A DNA stretch of 64,000 nucleotides from positions 3,720,001-3,784,000 of the forward strand of contig OZ218952.1 in the NCBI GenBank assembly GCA_965112735.1. The letters run 5' to 3'. A model generated the notes under the pieces. The model had not been told where the DNA came from and searched no databases. It saw nothing but the letters and a program-made list of their open reading frames with translations. Shown piece by piece: positions 11,665 through 23,825 of this stretch (the first letter of the stretch is position 1; each line of letters begins with the position of its first letter). Made by a program: the position numbers and the translations under genes. The DNA comes from Phaeosaccion multiseriatum. Lineage: Eukaryota > Ochrophyta, other classes.

Positions 11665-13338
11665 AAGTCTTCGTCAGTTAGGGGTGAGGAAAAGTGAGGA
11701 GGGAGAGGAACGAGCAGCAGCAGCACCGAGGAGGAGGAGAGGAGGTTAGGTAAGAGGCGGACGACGACGACAGCCAAGAGGAGGAGAAAGCTCTCTTGGC
11801 GTTGGTTGATGGCTTCATTGACATGAACAGCTACTCTGCTGCTGTGGTGCTGTGTCGTCGGGCATCGGCAGGCTTGGCGAGGGGGAGCTCGGTCCCGTGG
11901 GTGCGTGTCTATCTCTCTCTACGGCGCGGATGAGAGAGAATTTGAGTTTGAGTGTGTGAAGAAAAGTCAAGTGAAGTGAACGCGTGCGTGCAGTGAGAGT
12001 GTTGAGTCAAGTGAGTGAGTTATTTATTGTAGCAGTAGTACGTGTTTGGTTTGAAGTGAGGGGAGATGACGAGATGACGAGTAGTTGACGTGAGGTATAG
12101 GATAGGGAAGGAGGGACGTGAGAAGCGAAATGGAAGTGCGTTCTGCGTGTCCACGTTTTCGGAGAGGAAGGAAGAAGGAAGGGGTTTATGAGTTACGGAT
12201 GTGGGCTTTTTTGTTAGCGGTGAGCGCACGTCTTACCGTGCGACCCGCGCTTTCCTTGTTTGGGGGGGGGGGGGGATCACGTCGTAGAGGGGTTTTATTT
12301 ATAGGGAAGTATTCACAATCGCTTTTTACGTAAGAATGACCAATATTGAGGGTCAAAGTAGTGAGTAGGGGGGGGTGTAGTATGCATGACAAAGTAGTCA
12401 ATCAAAAAGTTGTGGGTAGAGAAGAGTTAAGGGGGCTGCTTATGTCTGCCGTGTCGTTTTGTGTGGTCAGGGACGACACTGTAATCGTGAGAAAGGGCGA
12501 GCCTTTCGTTCCCGCTGTCTGCATGTAGCTCCATGAGGGGCCCACACAGAGGGGGAGGGAGGGCTCTCGTTGCCATGGAGGGTGGTGCGAGGGGAGGAGG
12601 GAGGAGGGGTTTGTTAACCGTTTGTAGCATCAGTGTATGTGTGCGTAAGTGTGTGTGTGTGTATGTGGAATTGTACTAAAACCCAGGGAAGAGAGGAAGG
12701 CACATGTCACAGTTGAACGTATCAAAGATCAGGTAATACATGAGAAGTCCGTTTTTTTATTTTTCAAAAGAGTTACTGTCCCCACCCCATCCATGGTTTT
12801 TGAGTTTTCAGTTTATGTGGCCACATCATTGTCGAACACCAAAACTGGAGTCGATGTCAAAGCTTCTACTCCAATGGAGCAGCGTCTGAAGGTATGAACG
12901 TCGATGGACCGTCTGGTGCCATCTGGCGTAATTTGACTAAAGAAATATTTACGTAACTCGTTTCCTATGCGTGTATGGAGCAACTGTGCGAAGGAAGGAA
13001 GGAAAGAGGGGGGAAAAGAATTGAGCCCAGCGCCTGCCGTTGAACAACAAGCAGTACACAGACTCTTACAGCGCTTACTTACGCTGAAGAAAGCGGGTAG
13101 GCTGGGTACAAGGCAAGGCCCCTCCTTTCTTCTCCCCCTTCTCGCTCTCGTACCCAACAACCACCCTAACCTCCACCGGCTCCTCTGTCCTCTCCTGCTG
13201 CCAGAGTGTGCCTCCCACACGCTCGGACTGGAACGGGTGTGCGGATGACGGGGGTGTGCGGCCAATGCTTTGCACAATCGCTGTGCACGCACGCACGCAC
13301 GCACACACGCACGCACACACGCACACACGCACGCAAGT
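11665..13338. other. Convergent intergenic region, Gln-rich gene / HAD gene
   Basis: About 1.7 kb with no gene I can support. The left part (11665-12650) is GA/GT-rich 3' flank of the Gln-rich gene. A stretch at about 12700-12960 is unusually free of simple repeats but shows no coding signature. CACACG-type repeats start at about 13290. Confidence 0.45.
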
Positions 13339-16300
13339 TTACTCGAGCATGCAGCCTCCAGTCCACACAGGCTGCTTCATGCTCTTGAGAAGCTCCTTGG
13401 CAGGGCTGTGGGGCACACACACACACACACGCACACACACACATAAGAGCCAATTAGCTTCCATTCTCGCAGAGTTTCCTCGTTGCACCTTTCTCTTTTC
13501 TTCTCTCTCTCTCTCTCTCTCTCTGACTTGCCTCTCCCAGACACAGACACAAACACATGTATCTACCCATCGACCATACCCACACACACACCCACACACA
13601 CACACACCTACACACACACACACAACGTACCTGAACGGGGTGGCCCCTCCCTTCTTCCTGTGCTCCAGGAAGGCATCGACGACCGCCACAAGATCGGTCA
13701 TGTCTGAGATTACGCACTCGGCACCTCGCTTGTCCTCGGACCTTGAGAGCACAGAGAGGAGAGCGGGAGGAGGAGGAGGAGGAGGAGGAGGAGGAGGAGG
13801 AGGAGTCAGTCAATGAGGCAGGCATATGGGCAAGCTGTGGGCATGCGGGTAAAGGTAGGCAGTGACGCAGAAGAAGAGCGCCAAGTGACGCAATTGGTGG
13901 TTCGGTCCTTACCTGTCCCCCGACATGAGCATCTTGGCGTGTTCGTCAGCCTTGTCATCTGTGATATGGCTGGCACCGACGTAACCGACAATGAGCCCTG
14001 TCGTGTCATGTGTGACAAGTGGTGCGATGCGAAGGGAAGGGAAGGAAGGGAAGGGAACAGCAACATGTGCCAACGTTAAAGAGACAAGAGAAAGAAAAGA
14101 GAGGGAGAGAGACAGAGACGAGAACGAGAAACGAGAAGGAGGGGTAGTGGTGGCAGAGGAGGTTGTGTGTGCTGCTGGTGTGCTTGAGCCTGCTTGAGCC
14201 TGAGTCTGAGGCTGGTACCCTGGTACCGAGCTCACTCTCGCCTGGCCTTGATCCGTGCCTGAACTCACTCCCGAGAGTCTGTCCGCCTTGTCTTGGATTC
14301 CCTCTTGGCTTGTCTTGCCTCACTCTCACTCTCGCCTTGCCCCTCTCTCGCCCAGTACTGTCTCACTCTCGCCTTGGTTGGACTCAGTACTCACCGACTT
14401 TGGCGTTGGCTGCAGATCCCACTCCGGAGCCGCTGTCCTCCACGGCAATGCAGTCGCAGGGAGGCTTTCCCTCTGTCTCTGCGGCCTTGAGGTACCTGTG
14501 GTGGAGAGGAGGGGAGAGGGGAGGGGAGAGGGGAGGGGGAGAGTCAAGTGGATAAGAGGCGAGAGATTGATGTACATGTACTATGAATGTTATATATATC
14601 ATGTATATCATATATATATATATCATATATATGATATTTATATGTATGTTTTTTTTTTTTGTGTATGTATGTATACTGTGTATGTGTGAGCGTGTGTGTG
14701 TACGTGCGTGTGTACGGTGAGCGCGTGTTTGTGTGCGTGTGGTATGTGTGAGTGTGTATGAGTGTGTGTGTGCGTGCGTGTGTATGTGTGTGTATGTGTG
14801 CAATGTGTGTGCAATGTATGTATGTGTGTGCAACTGCAAGGATCCTACTACACTACACGCACTCGGCACTCACACGGACGGGTTCGGCTTGAAGCGGGGA
14901 GGGTCAAAGTCGCTCTCTCCGCTGTGCACCTTGGCGGCAGGGAAGTACTCGTCCAGCCCACACGCCTAAGCACGCGTAATTACGTGTGTGAGAGAGAGAG
15001 AGATTGGATTATAAGAGAGGGTTTGGTGGGGAAAAGCGAGCAGAGGAGAGTGAGGGGAAGCGATCGTGATGCGATGTGATGGAATGTAAGGCGGCGGTAT
15101 AGCAGCGCATCGGCTCCCATCTTTTTCATTCTCCAACTCACACTGACTCACACAAACACCCACCCACCCACACCCACACAACCACACACGCACTCACAGT
15201 GATGGATGCCGGTACCCTGGGCTTGGGCGAGGTGGTGGAGATGCAGAAGGGAACCTTCTTGTCCGTAAGGGTCTTAAGGACCTCGGGGATGCCCGGGCAG
15301 GGCCTGGCCACGCGGCTCAGGGCCTCCACCGTCTCGATCTTCTGCTGCTGCAAGAGGGTGGGGTAGTTTCCGCCCTGCTCGTTGGGGGGCACAAGAGTAA
15401 TAATGTAATATATATATAAATATACAAATACATAAATAGCATAACGTTGTTTTTGCAAGGAGGAGGATGGGAGAAGAAGGGATGAGGAGGAAGCGGAAGG
15501 GAATGAATTTCACGAAATGCAGTAGGTGGGTATGCATCGTTATCACCAAGGAGCCAAGTTGAGAGTGTCCGGACAGCCTCGACAGATGCGAGTGGGGTAG
15601 CGCGAATAAAATGGTCATCATGGACTAAGCACACATGTAAAACATACGGGGGAAGAACATACATCAAATTAAATTCCTCTGCTCCGCCCTCCCTCCTCCC
15701 CCCCCCCCTTCCTGCCTCCAACTCACCCCCTCTGCTCGGAGCTCAGCGAAAGTCTTGAGGCCAAACTCTTGGCGGTACTTGTCAACCACTGCGATGTCCT
15801 TCTCGCTCTCCTTCTGGCCTACACACAATGCAGAGAGGCGGAAGGAGGGAGAGATCAAGACACAGAGAGACAGAAGAGAAAGAGAGAAGAGAGAGATACT
15901 TTAGAGGGCGATCGATCACTGTTAAGATAGTACGACACTGAGAAGTATGCTGCAGTCTCTCCTTGAGGATTTTGTGGTGTGCCGCTGTGCGCATATTCAG
16001 TTGAGCTAGACAGGTGGATACGTGGTGGGGATAAATTCACGCCCACAGGCAGCTCCTTACTTGCTCGAAGCTCCTCTGCGGTGCCCAGGCCCGCCGCCTT
16101 CCTATCCGCGTCACAGGCCTCGACCATCATCTCGAAGGCCTTGCCTGCATTGTTGCGCACGTACTCCGGAAGCTTGCTGGGCAGATCTTCGGAGGCTGGG
16201 GGAAGCAAATCACGGGGGAGAGTATGATAGAAAGGGTCATAGGGGAATGAGACAAAAAGGGAGGCTGCAGCATCTGCGAAGAGGCTATTATGGGCCTCAC

Positions 16301-16500
16301 ACTCAGGTTCTCTTCCCTTTCCTTCTCCTTCAGCTCTTCAGGGACAAAACAAAGGCGCTTCTGTTATTCGTACCGATGCCGGGCAAGTAGGGGGCGATTT
16401 CCCAGAAAGCCACCTTCATCGCAGGTGTCTCGGTATCTCCGACAGTTCCATCAAAGTCGAAGAGCACCGCTACTTCATCCACGGAGGTAGGGCAAGCCAT
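13339..16500 (-). CDS. HAD-superfamily hydrolase (phosphatase/phosphomutase-like)
   Basis: Nine exons (16500-16374, 16195-16061, 15818-15727, 15374-15198, 14965-14874, 14495-14395, 13997-13913, 13741-13631, 13405-13339) join in phase to 328 aa. The four HAD motifs are present. Motif I is FDFDGTVGDTE with nucleophile Asp15 and Asp17. Motif II is a CISTTS strand. Motif III is the Lys in RFKPNPSVYL, and motif IV is AVEDSGSGVGSA. A helical cap of roughly 100 residues lies between motifs I and II, as in C1-cap enzymes such as beta-phosphoglucomutase and phosphoglycolate phosphatase. It should hydrolyse or move phosphate on a small metabolite; the substrate cannot be read. No targeting peptide is seen, so it is probably cytosolic. 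Confidence 0.87.
14590..14660. repeat. AT-rich palindromic tract in HAD intron
   Basis: TATATATC/GATATATA runs form overlapping inverted repeats within the intron between exons 5 and 6 of the HAD gene, followed by T11 and GT repeats up to about 14840. Confidence 0.7.
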
Positions 16501-16906
16501 GGTAAGGTAGAGAAGGAGGGAGGAAGGAGGAAGAGAAATGAAGATTAAAGGGGGGAATGAAGGAAAAAAATCGATATCGATTTCTTTCACAACTGCCTTG
16601 TCTTTCATAAAAAAAGAAAGAAGAGATCAAGATAGATTAAATCAGAGGAGCCAGAGGCAACAGCACAACGCAACGCCTCTGTGCAAGGCTGACGGGAAGG
16701 ACTTGCGCTGACTTCAGAAGCCAGGGGCGGTGATTCGGGCCGCAAATGAGAGGGGAGGGGTGCGCTTCAGGAGGAGACCGAGGAGGGCTGTAATAAAAGA
16801 GGGATGTCGGGAGTAGAGGGCTTGTATTGTCTGCTGGTGTATCATCGGGGTAAAGGGATTGGAGAGATCATCCTCTGAGCAAAGTGGTGACAGGAAAGAG
16901 GAGCAG
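16501..16906. other. Divergent promoter region, HAD / coiled-coil gene
   Basis: About 400 bases separate the two divergent start codons. I see an ATCGATATCGATTT palindrome at about 16568-16582 and otherwise GA-rich DNA. No exon is apparent. Confidence 0.45.
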
Positions 16907-18480
16907 ATGAGAGGAAGAGAAGCAGGACCGGGGCGACGGACGAGGCCAAGACCAACGGCAGAGGCAGAGCTCTATGGGCTTTCCGCCAGCCTCGGGGCGG
17001 CTGGCCAAGGCGGTGCTGCGGCTGGTACTGATCGCAGCACGCTCTTGCTCCGTTCGACGTGGGACGAAGGCTTGGAACCTCCTCCGGTCCGGCGTTCTCG
17101 CTCGCCTCTGGGCAACCGTCTGCCCTCACCAAAGGGGGTTGGGCCAGTTAAGTCACCCACAGCGGCGGCGTTGCAGCAGCAGAGGGAGAAGCAACAGAGG
17201 GAGGACTGGGGCGCTGAAGCGGCCGCCGAAGTTGCAGGCACGGCGGGAGCTTTTGCTGACGCCTCAGAGGAGGCTGATGAGCAAGGGCCGTGGGATGATG
17301 CCAGTGAAGGAGAAGACGAGTCGTACGCCTTTGTCAGCGTGAATGGGAGTGAAGACGTCGAGGAGGAGGGGGAGGGGTTGGAGCACGGGGATGATGATGA
17401 TGAGGAAGAGCGTCGCGTTTTGAAGGCACCGCACTTTGATGGGAGCAGTGAGTCCATGGAGGAAGGGGACGAGGAGACTGATCAAACATCTGCAGCAGCA
17501 GCAGCAGCAGCAGCAGCTAATGCAGCAGCAACAGCGGCAATACATGGGTCAAGGGTGTCGGCTCCAGTAGCAACAAGAGGAGGAGGAGGGGGAGGAGGAG
17601 GGGATGGGACCACTGAGGTACACAGCCCCATCAACAGGAGCTCGGCAGATCGAAGGGTTACCGAGTTCGGCTCCGGGTTGCAAGCGAGGCAGCATGCGCT
17701 AGCTGTAGTGGCTGCTGCCGTGGCGGCTGCGGACGATACTGCTGAGGAAGAGAAGAGCAGAACAAGTGGCCTTCTCCTGGCGCAGGAGCAGCAGCAAGAA
17801 GAGCAGGAGCAGAAGAGGAGGACCGCGCTGGAAGGAGAGGGCGAGGGCAAGACGAGGTGGAAGGAGAACGGGGAGGACGAGGAAGACGAGCACAAGAGGC
17901 AGCAAGGGCAGCCTGCCATAGAGGAGATGGAAGTGCAGTGGTGCGTAGAGCTGTCTTTGATGCATTCACTCGGCCGCGTGTGAGGATGCACGGACTTCCG
18001 TACTCCCTCCACTCACGCACTCACCACGTACTCCCACACTCGTCACGCACTCACCCACTCACCCACCTTTCCACTCACTCAGCCACCAACTCAATCACCC
18101 ACCCACTCACTCACAGACCCATCCGCTCCCCCATCCACGCACTCACCCACTCACCCACCAACCCACTCACCCCCCAACCCCCTGGCTTACTGCCCACCCA
18201 CTGACTTACTCCCTGCCTACAGGTGGTCGCCAGATGGAGCCACGTATACAGTGATGGAGAAGCTGCTGCAGCAGTACCGCCACAAGGTGGAGCAGCACGA
18301 GACCGATAGGGTGGGCATCATCGCCCGTTTGAAGGACATTGAAGTCAATCAGGCCGAGCTGCAGAGCCAGAGATGGGCCATACAGGAGAAGGTACGTCTT
18401 TCCGTTCTGTCTTTGAGTGGTCGCTCGCCCGCTTGGGTCACCCTGACCTGTGTGCCCATGTGCCTCCACCTCTCACCCCC

Positions 18481-18526
<46 letters not shown>

Positions 18527-19880
18527 TATCACCAACGGCTGCAGGACGAAGCAATCGTGGCTCTTAAGGACCGCGTCGATGACTTGGAGGGAGAGGTGAG
18601 TCAAGAGTCAAGGAGCCAGTGTGTGTGCGTGTGTGTGCGTGTGGGTGCGTGTGGGTGCAGAAGACTCCGGGTACAACAAATGAGGCGACGATGATGTCAT
18701 CTTCATCCTCCCTTCCCTACATGAATATTGATAGCTCTGCATCTAAGTACACCCTATCGTTCTCCCCCTCCCTCCCTCCCTCCTCCCTTCCTCTTTGCCT
18801 CCCTCAAGGTGTACCGCTCCATGACTTCCAACATCGCCCTCACGGGTCTGTTGGAGCGCTCTCGAGCCGACGTCGCCAGCTGTAATCGGCGCATCAACAT
18901 GCTCACTGACATGACGCAGCACGTGCAGCAGGAGGTCAAGTTCGTTAGGTGAGTGGGTGCGTGCGTGGGTGCGTTACTCTCCTCCTCCTCCTCCTCCTAA
19001 CCCCTCCTCCTCCTCCTCCTCCCACCCCTCCTCCTCCTCGTCCTCCTCCTTCTCCTCCTCCTCCTACTACTACTACTACTACTACTACTACTGCTGCTAC
19101 TTCTACTACTCCTCCTCCTTCTCCCCCTCCCCCCCCTCCTCTTCCTCCTCCTCCTCCTCCTCCTCCTCCTCGTACCTCTGATCCACTGCTCTTCCACTGC
19201 CATCCAGGGACTGCCGGCCTTCGTCGGTGGTGTCCCAGCGCCTTAAAGGCCCCATTTCCCCCCGGGGTAATACCAATGGAGTGGGCCCTCACCAACACTC
19301 CACCCAAGGAGAGACAGGAGGAGGAGGAGGGGGAGGAGGGGACAACAACCCCGCTGAGCCCTCTACGATGTACAAAAGCGAGGAGCCTCTCTCGCAAAGC
19401 CATGGGATGGCAACCAATGGTGGTGGTGGTGGGATGGCAGCGAATGGCGGTGGTGCTATGGCAGTAAATGGTGGTGGGGTGGAGCGGGGCGGGCAAGGTA
19501 TAGGCATCAGCGCCCCCCCCCCCTCCTCCTCCTCCTCCTCCTCCTCTCTCTTCCCCAAGAGCTCAGGGGCGATGGTGGCCAAGCCCTCCGTGCGGCGCTC
19601 CTCCACCATGATGATGTCATCACCGACGCACGCACACACACACAGAGGGGCCTTTCCCTCTTCAGGGCAAGAGCAGCAGCAGCACCACAACCAGCATGAT
19701 CAGCAGGACCACCACCACCAGCAGCAGCAGTCGTATGGGCAACAGCAGCAACAGCAGCAACAGCAGCAGGGAGGGTACGCTTCTTCAGTGACCTCCTCGG
19801 TAAGCCGATGCGAAGGGACGGAAGGCGAGAGGGGGGGGGAGTGAAGAGGGGAAGAAACCACAGGCATGCACGCACATACA

Positions 19881-19929
<49 letters not shown>

Positions 19930-22900
19930 TGCTCACTATTCCTCCCGCAACGCGAACATTCGTCACCTTCTGCCCCCCATACAGTCACTCTCGCTCTTCC
20001 TTCTGCCCGGCGCTTCTGTGATGTATCACCAACTGCTGTGTTCTGCACTCCCCCTCCCTTGCAGCAGCGCTCTCAGAGCTCTCATCGCAGGCGGAAGAGA
20101 CGTCCGGCAGATCAGCAGTTGGTGATACAGCAGCAACAGCAGGTGCGCTCAGCTCCGAAACCTCACACAGGACAGGCAACTGAAGGGGAGCCTCTTCCCG
20201 AACAGGGCCCCTCTGTCTGCCACTTCTCGTCCCTCTCCGCATCCTTCCCTCTCTACATCCTTCCTTCCTGCTTCTCGTCCTCTCCACATCCTTCCTTCCT
20301 GCCTCTCGTCCCTCTCCACATCCTTCCTTCCTGCTTCTCGTCCCTCTCCACATCCTTCCTTCCTGCCTCTCGTCCCTCTCCACATCCTTCCTTCCTGCCT
20401 CTCGTCCCTCTCCACATCCTTCCTTCCTGCCTCTCGTCCCTCTCCGCATCCTTCCTTCCTGCCTCTCGTCCCTCTCCACATCCTTCCTTCCTGCCTCTCG
20501 TCCCTCTCCACATCCTTCCTTCCTGCCTCTCGTCCCTCTCCACATCCTTCCTTCCTGCTTCTCGTCCCTCTCCACATCCTTCCTTCCTGCTTCTCGTCCC
20601 TCTCCACATCCTTCCTTCCTGCCTCTCGTCCCTCTCCACATCCTTTCTTCCTGCTTCTCGTCCCTCTCCACATCCTTCCTTCCTGCCTCTCGTCCTTCTC
20701 CACATCCTTCCTTCCTGCCTCTCTCTTCCTTCTTCTTTTCCTTTCTTCCTCCCTCCCTCCCTCCCCCCTGTGCTGTGCTGCTCTCTGTTGATTTCTGTAT
20801 GCTGCTAAACCCCCCTCCCCCCCCCCCCCTTGCGCTGTATACTGCAACCAATTAGGTGGTCCGGCTTGTATACCTGCCCTCTGAGCGCACCGACCAACTC
20901 ATGGCCCTCACCACCGCCCTCCAAAAGCAGCTCAAGGACCAGGAGGACCTTTCCAAAGCAAGACAGGCAAGTGCAAGAGCAAGGGCATAGGCCACACAGC
21001 ATGAGCAAGAGCAAGGGCAAAAGCCACACAGCAAGAGCAAGAGACACACAGCAAGAGCAAGAGCAAGAGCAAGAGACAAACAGCAAGAGCAAGAGCAAGA
21101 GACAAACAGCAAGAGCAAGAGCAAGAGACAAACAGCAAGAGCAAGAGCAAGAGACAAACAGCAAGAGCAAGAGCAAGAGACAAACAGCAAGAGCAAGAGC
21201 AAGAGACAAACAGCAAGAGCAAGAGCAAGAGACAAACAGCAAGAGCAAGAGCAAGAGACAAACAGCAAGAGCAAGAGCAAGAGACAAACAGCAAGAGCAA
21301 GAGCAAGAGACAAACAGCAAGAGCAAGAGCAAGAGACAAACACAAGAGCAAGAGCAAGAGACAAACACAAGAGCAAGAGCAAGAGACAAACACAAGAGCA
21401 AGCGAGGGCAAGAACAAGAGACACACAGCAAAAGCACAGTAGAGCAAACCAAAGCAAAGCAAGAGACGAGAGAGGGCTAATGGCCATGCGTACACGGCGT
21501 ATCTTCTTAACTCTCTTTCCTCTCCCTCCCCCCCCCCCTCCATCCACTGCCATCCTTCTCCTCCTCCTCCTTCTCCACCCACCCACTGCCGTCGGCTGCC
21601 ATCCCCCCCTCTCGTGACTCACTCACTCACTCACTCACTCACTCACTCACAGCTGGAGCTGATCCAAAGCCGCTCTTCGATGGAGCGCTCTCTTCGAGAC
21701 CAAGTCGGCCGCGCCACAGAGAAGCTCAACTTGTACGTTGAGGCCACTCAGGCTCTGGAGACAAAGCTCAGCGCACTCACGAAAGGTACGTAGTGCACCA
21801 GGTCACTTCGTTCACCCACGATACTAAGCGCTGGCGTATTAACTGACATACAATTCACGGACCTGCTTGAGTACCACCCCCTGCTGTTGGCCGGCTCTCC
21901 TGAGCTTTGCCCTGTCCCTTCCTGTCGTCCTTCCTCTTCCCCCTGCTCCCCCCCCCCCCGCCTCCTTTCTTTCTCATTCTTCATTTCTCTCGGCCAACCC
22001 CCCTTTCTCTCTGTGTACCCCCCTCTCTCTCTCTCCATCCTTCCCTCCCGATGGCCCTGAACGGATGGCTCTGAATGACAGACTACTTGTTGCAGGCCCA
22101 GGCCCAGCAGCGGCTAGAGAGGCAGCTGTCTGAAAGCGAACTCAAGCACTCACAGGTGAGAAAAGATGAAAACACCTACCTTGGTCGAGTAAAGAGCTCT
22201 GGAGCGCATTTGTATCGATGTGCTCGGCCTTTGTTCTTCCCTCTCAGCTCTCTCTTTCCCTCTCTCTCTCTCCTCTCTTGTGCTTTGTACACACACATCC
22301 ATCCATACTGGGACTCCCATTGTCGAACGATGCGAAGCGTCTGATGGTGGTCAAGAAGGAGTGCGAGCAGTCTCTGAGGGAGATGAGTGCCCGAAACGCC
22401 TCTCAGCATCAAGGCAACTTGGCCCTTGCCGCAGCCTTGGAAGTGAAGGAAGGACGCATCCAAATGCTCAACGATCAAAGCCGAGAGAGCAAGCAGCTCT
22501 ACGAGAAGCGAGCAAAGGACCTCAGTAAACAGCTTCTATGTACGTACGCGCGCGCGTGTGTGTATGTGCGTGCGTGCGTGCGTGCGTGTGTATGGATGGC
22601 ATCCGTAGACGTGGTGTGGGATAATGGTATGGGCGTGGGTCCCTTATTTTCTTTCCTCCCTCCTCCCCTCGCGGAGCATCCCTCCTCCATCTGCTCTGCT
22701 CTACTCTTACTATACTCTACTCTGCTCTACCCTCCTTCCCCCCTCCCCCCAGCCGCTCGCTCCAAGCTCAAGGCCGAGCAGCGGCGCCGCCTTCTCGACA
22801 CAGAGGGCTACATGCGCGATGTTCACGCTCTTAAGGCCGCCGTCAGAGGCATGGAGGCCACGCACGCACCCGCGCACGCACACACACACGTGCACACAGG

Positions 22901-23521
22901 CTGGACCACTCTACGGGCCGGAGCAGGGGCAGGGGCACCAGTTGGTGATGCGGCATCAGCAGCACGCCCACCACCGCCGCCTCCGGGCAGGAGGGACAGC
23001 GGCAGCATCGGGAGTAGAGACAGGGGGCAGCGGCAGCAGCAGCGAAGTAGGGGTGGCGTCATGGGGGGGGGTTCGTACGATGAGGAAGAAGAGGATGAGT
23101 ATGATGACGATGAGAGTGATGATGATGATGATGATGATGATAATGATGATGATGAGGAGGAGGAGGAGCGGCGGCGGCAGCAGCAGCAGCAGCAGCATCC
23201 GTTCGCTCGAAGTGAGCAGCTGGAGAGAGAAGTGTCCGAGCTGAAATACAGACTGTCCGTGCTCAAGGGTGGGGCAGCAGAGGGGGCAAGCAAAGGAGCA
23301 AGAGGGAGAGCTTCCACTGCTGCTACCGCAGGGCCTGGGTATGGGCCTGCTGCTGCCCCTTCGAAGGTTGCGGGCAAGGGCAGACGGAAGAACGTTGACG
23401 GCGGTAGAGGAGCAGCAGCAGTTGGTGATACAGCAGTCTGTAGGGGCACAAGCAGCCTCCGTGGTGCGAGGCCAATGCAGCAGAGTCGACTGGCGGTGCA
23501 CCAGCAGCAGCAGTTGGTGAT

Positions 23522-23553
<32 letters not shown>

Positions 23554-23738
23554 GGACTGAAGGGCGGAGGACGAGAGTGGGCGACAGGAGAGCGGCAACG
23601 GCGGCAGCAGCAGGGGCAGCCGTTGGTGATACACGAGGAGCGTTTGCTGGTGCCGGTTATTATAGTAGTCCGAGCAGAAGAGGCGGAGGAGGAGGAGGAG
23701 GACAGGTGGGTAAAGCGAGGAGAAGGACATCTTCCTGA
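16907..23738 (+). CDS. Coiled-coil protein with acidic and low-complexity ends, function unknown
   Basis: Eleven exons (16907-17940, 18223-18391, 18545-18595, 18809-18948, 19208-19799, 20065-20142, 20856-20966, 21653-21785, 22082-22155, 22338-22539, 22753-23738) join in phase to 1189 aa. ATG 16907 is the first in-frame ATG in the open frame. Exon 1 is acidic and Ala/Gly-rich. Exons 2-4, 7-10 and the start of 11 code for heptad-like helices (e.g. VEQHETDRVGIIARLKDIEV, ERQLSESELKHSQ), consistent with a long coiled-coil scaffold. The last exon adds a Glu/Asp tract, one more helix (QLEREVSELKYRLSVL) and poly-Gln/Gly. Intron 7 begins GC (AGACAG/GCAAGT). Introns 6 and 7 are minisatellites. Four or more TTGGTGATAC copies fall in exons 6 and 11. 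It could be cytoskeletal or centrosomal, but no domain proves this. Confidence 0.8.
18526..18535 (-). repeat. TTGGTGATAC element in intron 2, antisense
   Basis: GTATCACCAA follows 15 or so CTG units and is followed by CGGCTGCAG, whose CAG is the splice acceptor of exon 3 of the coiled-coil gene. The element and its tract therefore form the whole 3' end of the intron. Confidence 0.9.
20023..20128. repeat. Inverted pair of TTGGTGATAC elements flanking a splice acceptor
   Basis: An antisense copy (20023-20032) in intron 5 and a sense copy (20119-20128) in exon 6 of the coiled-coil gene face each other 86 bases apart. With their CAG/CTG flanks they can pair as a stem around the acceptor at 20063-20064. 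Confidence 0.85.
20225..20722. repeat. 32-bp minisatellite, about 15 copies
   Basis: The unit begins CTCGTCCCTCTCCACATCC and repeats with period 32 (for example from 20401 to 20433). There are a few C/T changes, and one strand is almost wholly pyrimidine. It fills intron 6 of the coiled-coil gene. Open frames across it on either strand are by-products of the period. Confidence 0.92.
21020..21405. repeat. 26-bp minisatellite, about 14 copies
   Basis: The unit AGACAAACAGCAAGAGCAAG plus AGCAAG repeats with period 26 (e.g. GACAAA at 21075 and 21101) in intron 7 of the coiled-coil gene. The repeat starts just after the GC-type donor. A long ORF across it is not protein. Confidence 0.92.
22942..23632 (+). 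repeat. Four copies of the TTGGTGATAC element in one exon
   Basis: Cores lie at 22942-22950 (variant TTGGTGATG), 23422-23431, 23514-23523 and 23623-23632 in the last exon of the coiled-coil gene. Three are read as Val-Gly-Asp-Thr/Ala and one (23514) as Gln-Leu-Val-Ile, so the same DNA is inserted in two reading frames of one exon. Confidence 0.9.
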
Positions 23739-23825
23739 AGCAAGCGTGTGCTCGTTCCTCTAAGATTGCTTCATATTACAATCATTTACATTTTTAAAAA
23801 TACAATTCAAAGTAAATCATTTCTC

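Noticed and set aside
20225-20722. CRISPR-like regular 32-bp repeats
   Set aside because: Units abut with no unique spacers, and the genome is eukaryotic with spliced genes.
20149-20851. Long Arg/Glu/Gly-rich open frames on both strands
   Set aside because: They translate the 32-bp minisatellite inside an intron of the coiled-coil gene.
20805-21622. Cys/Leu-rich and Gln/Lys/Arg-rich open frames
   Set aside because: They translate the 26-bp intron minisatellite; exons 7 and 8 on the plus strand explain the only constrained sequence.
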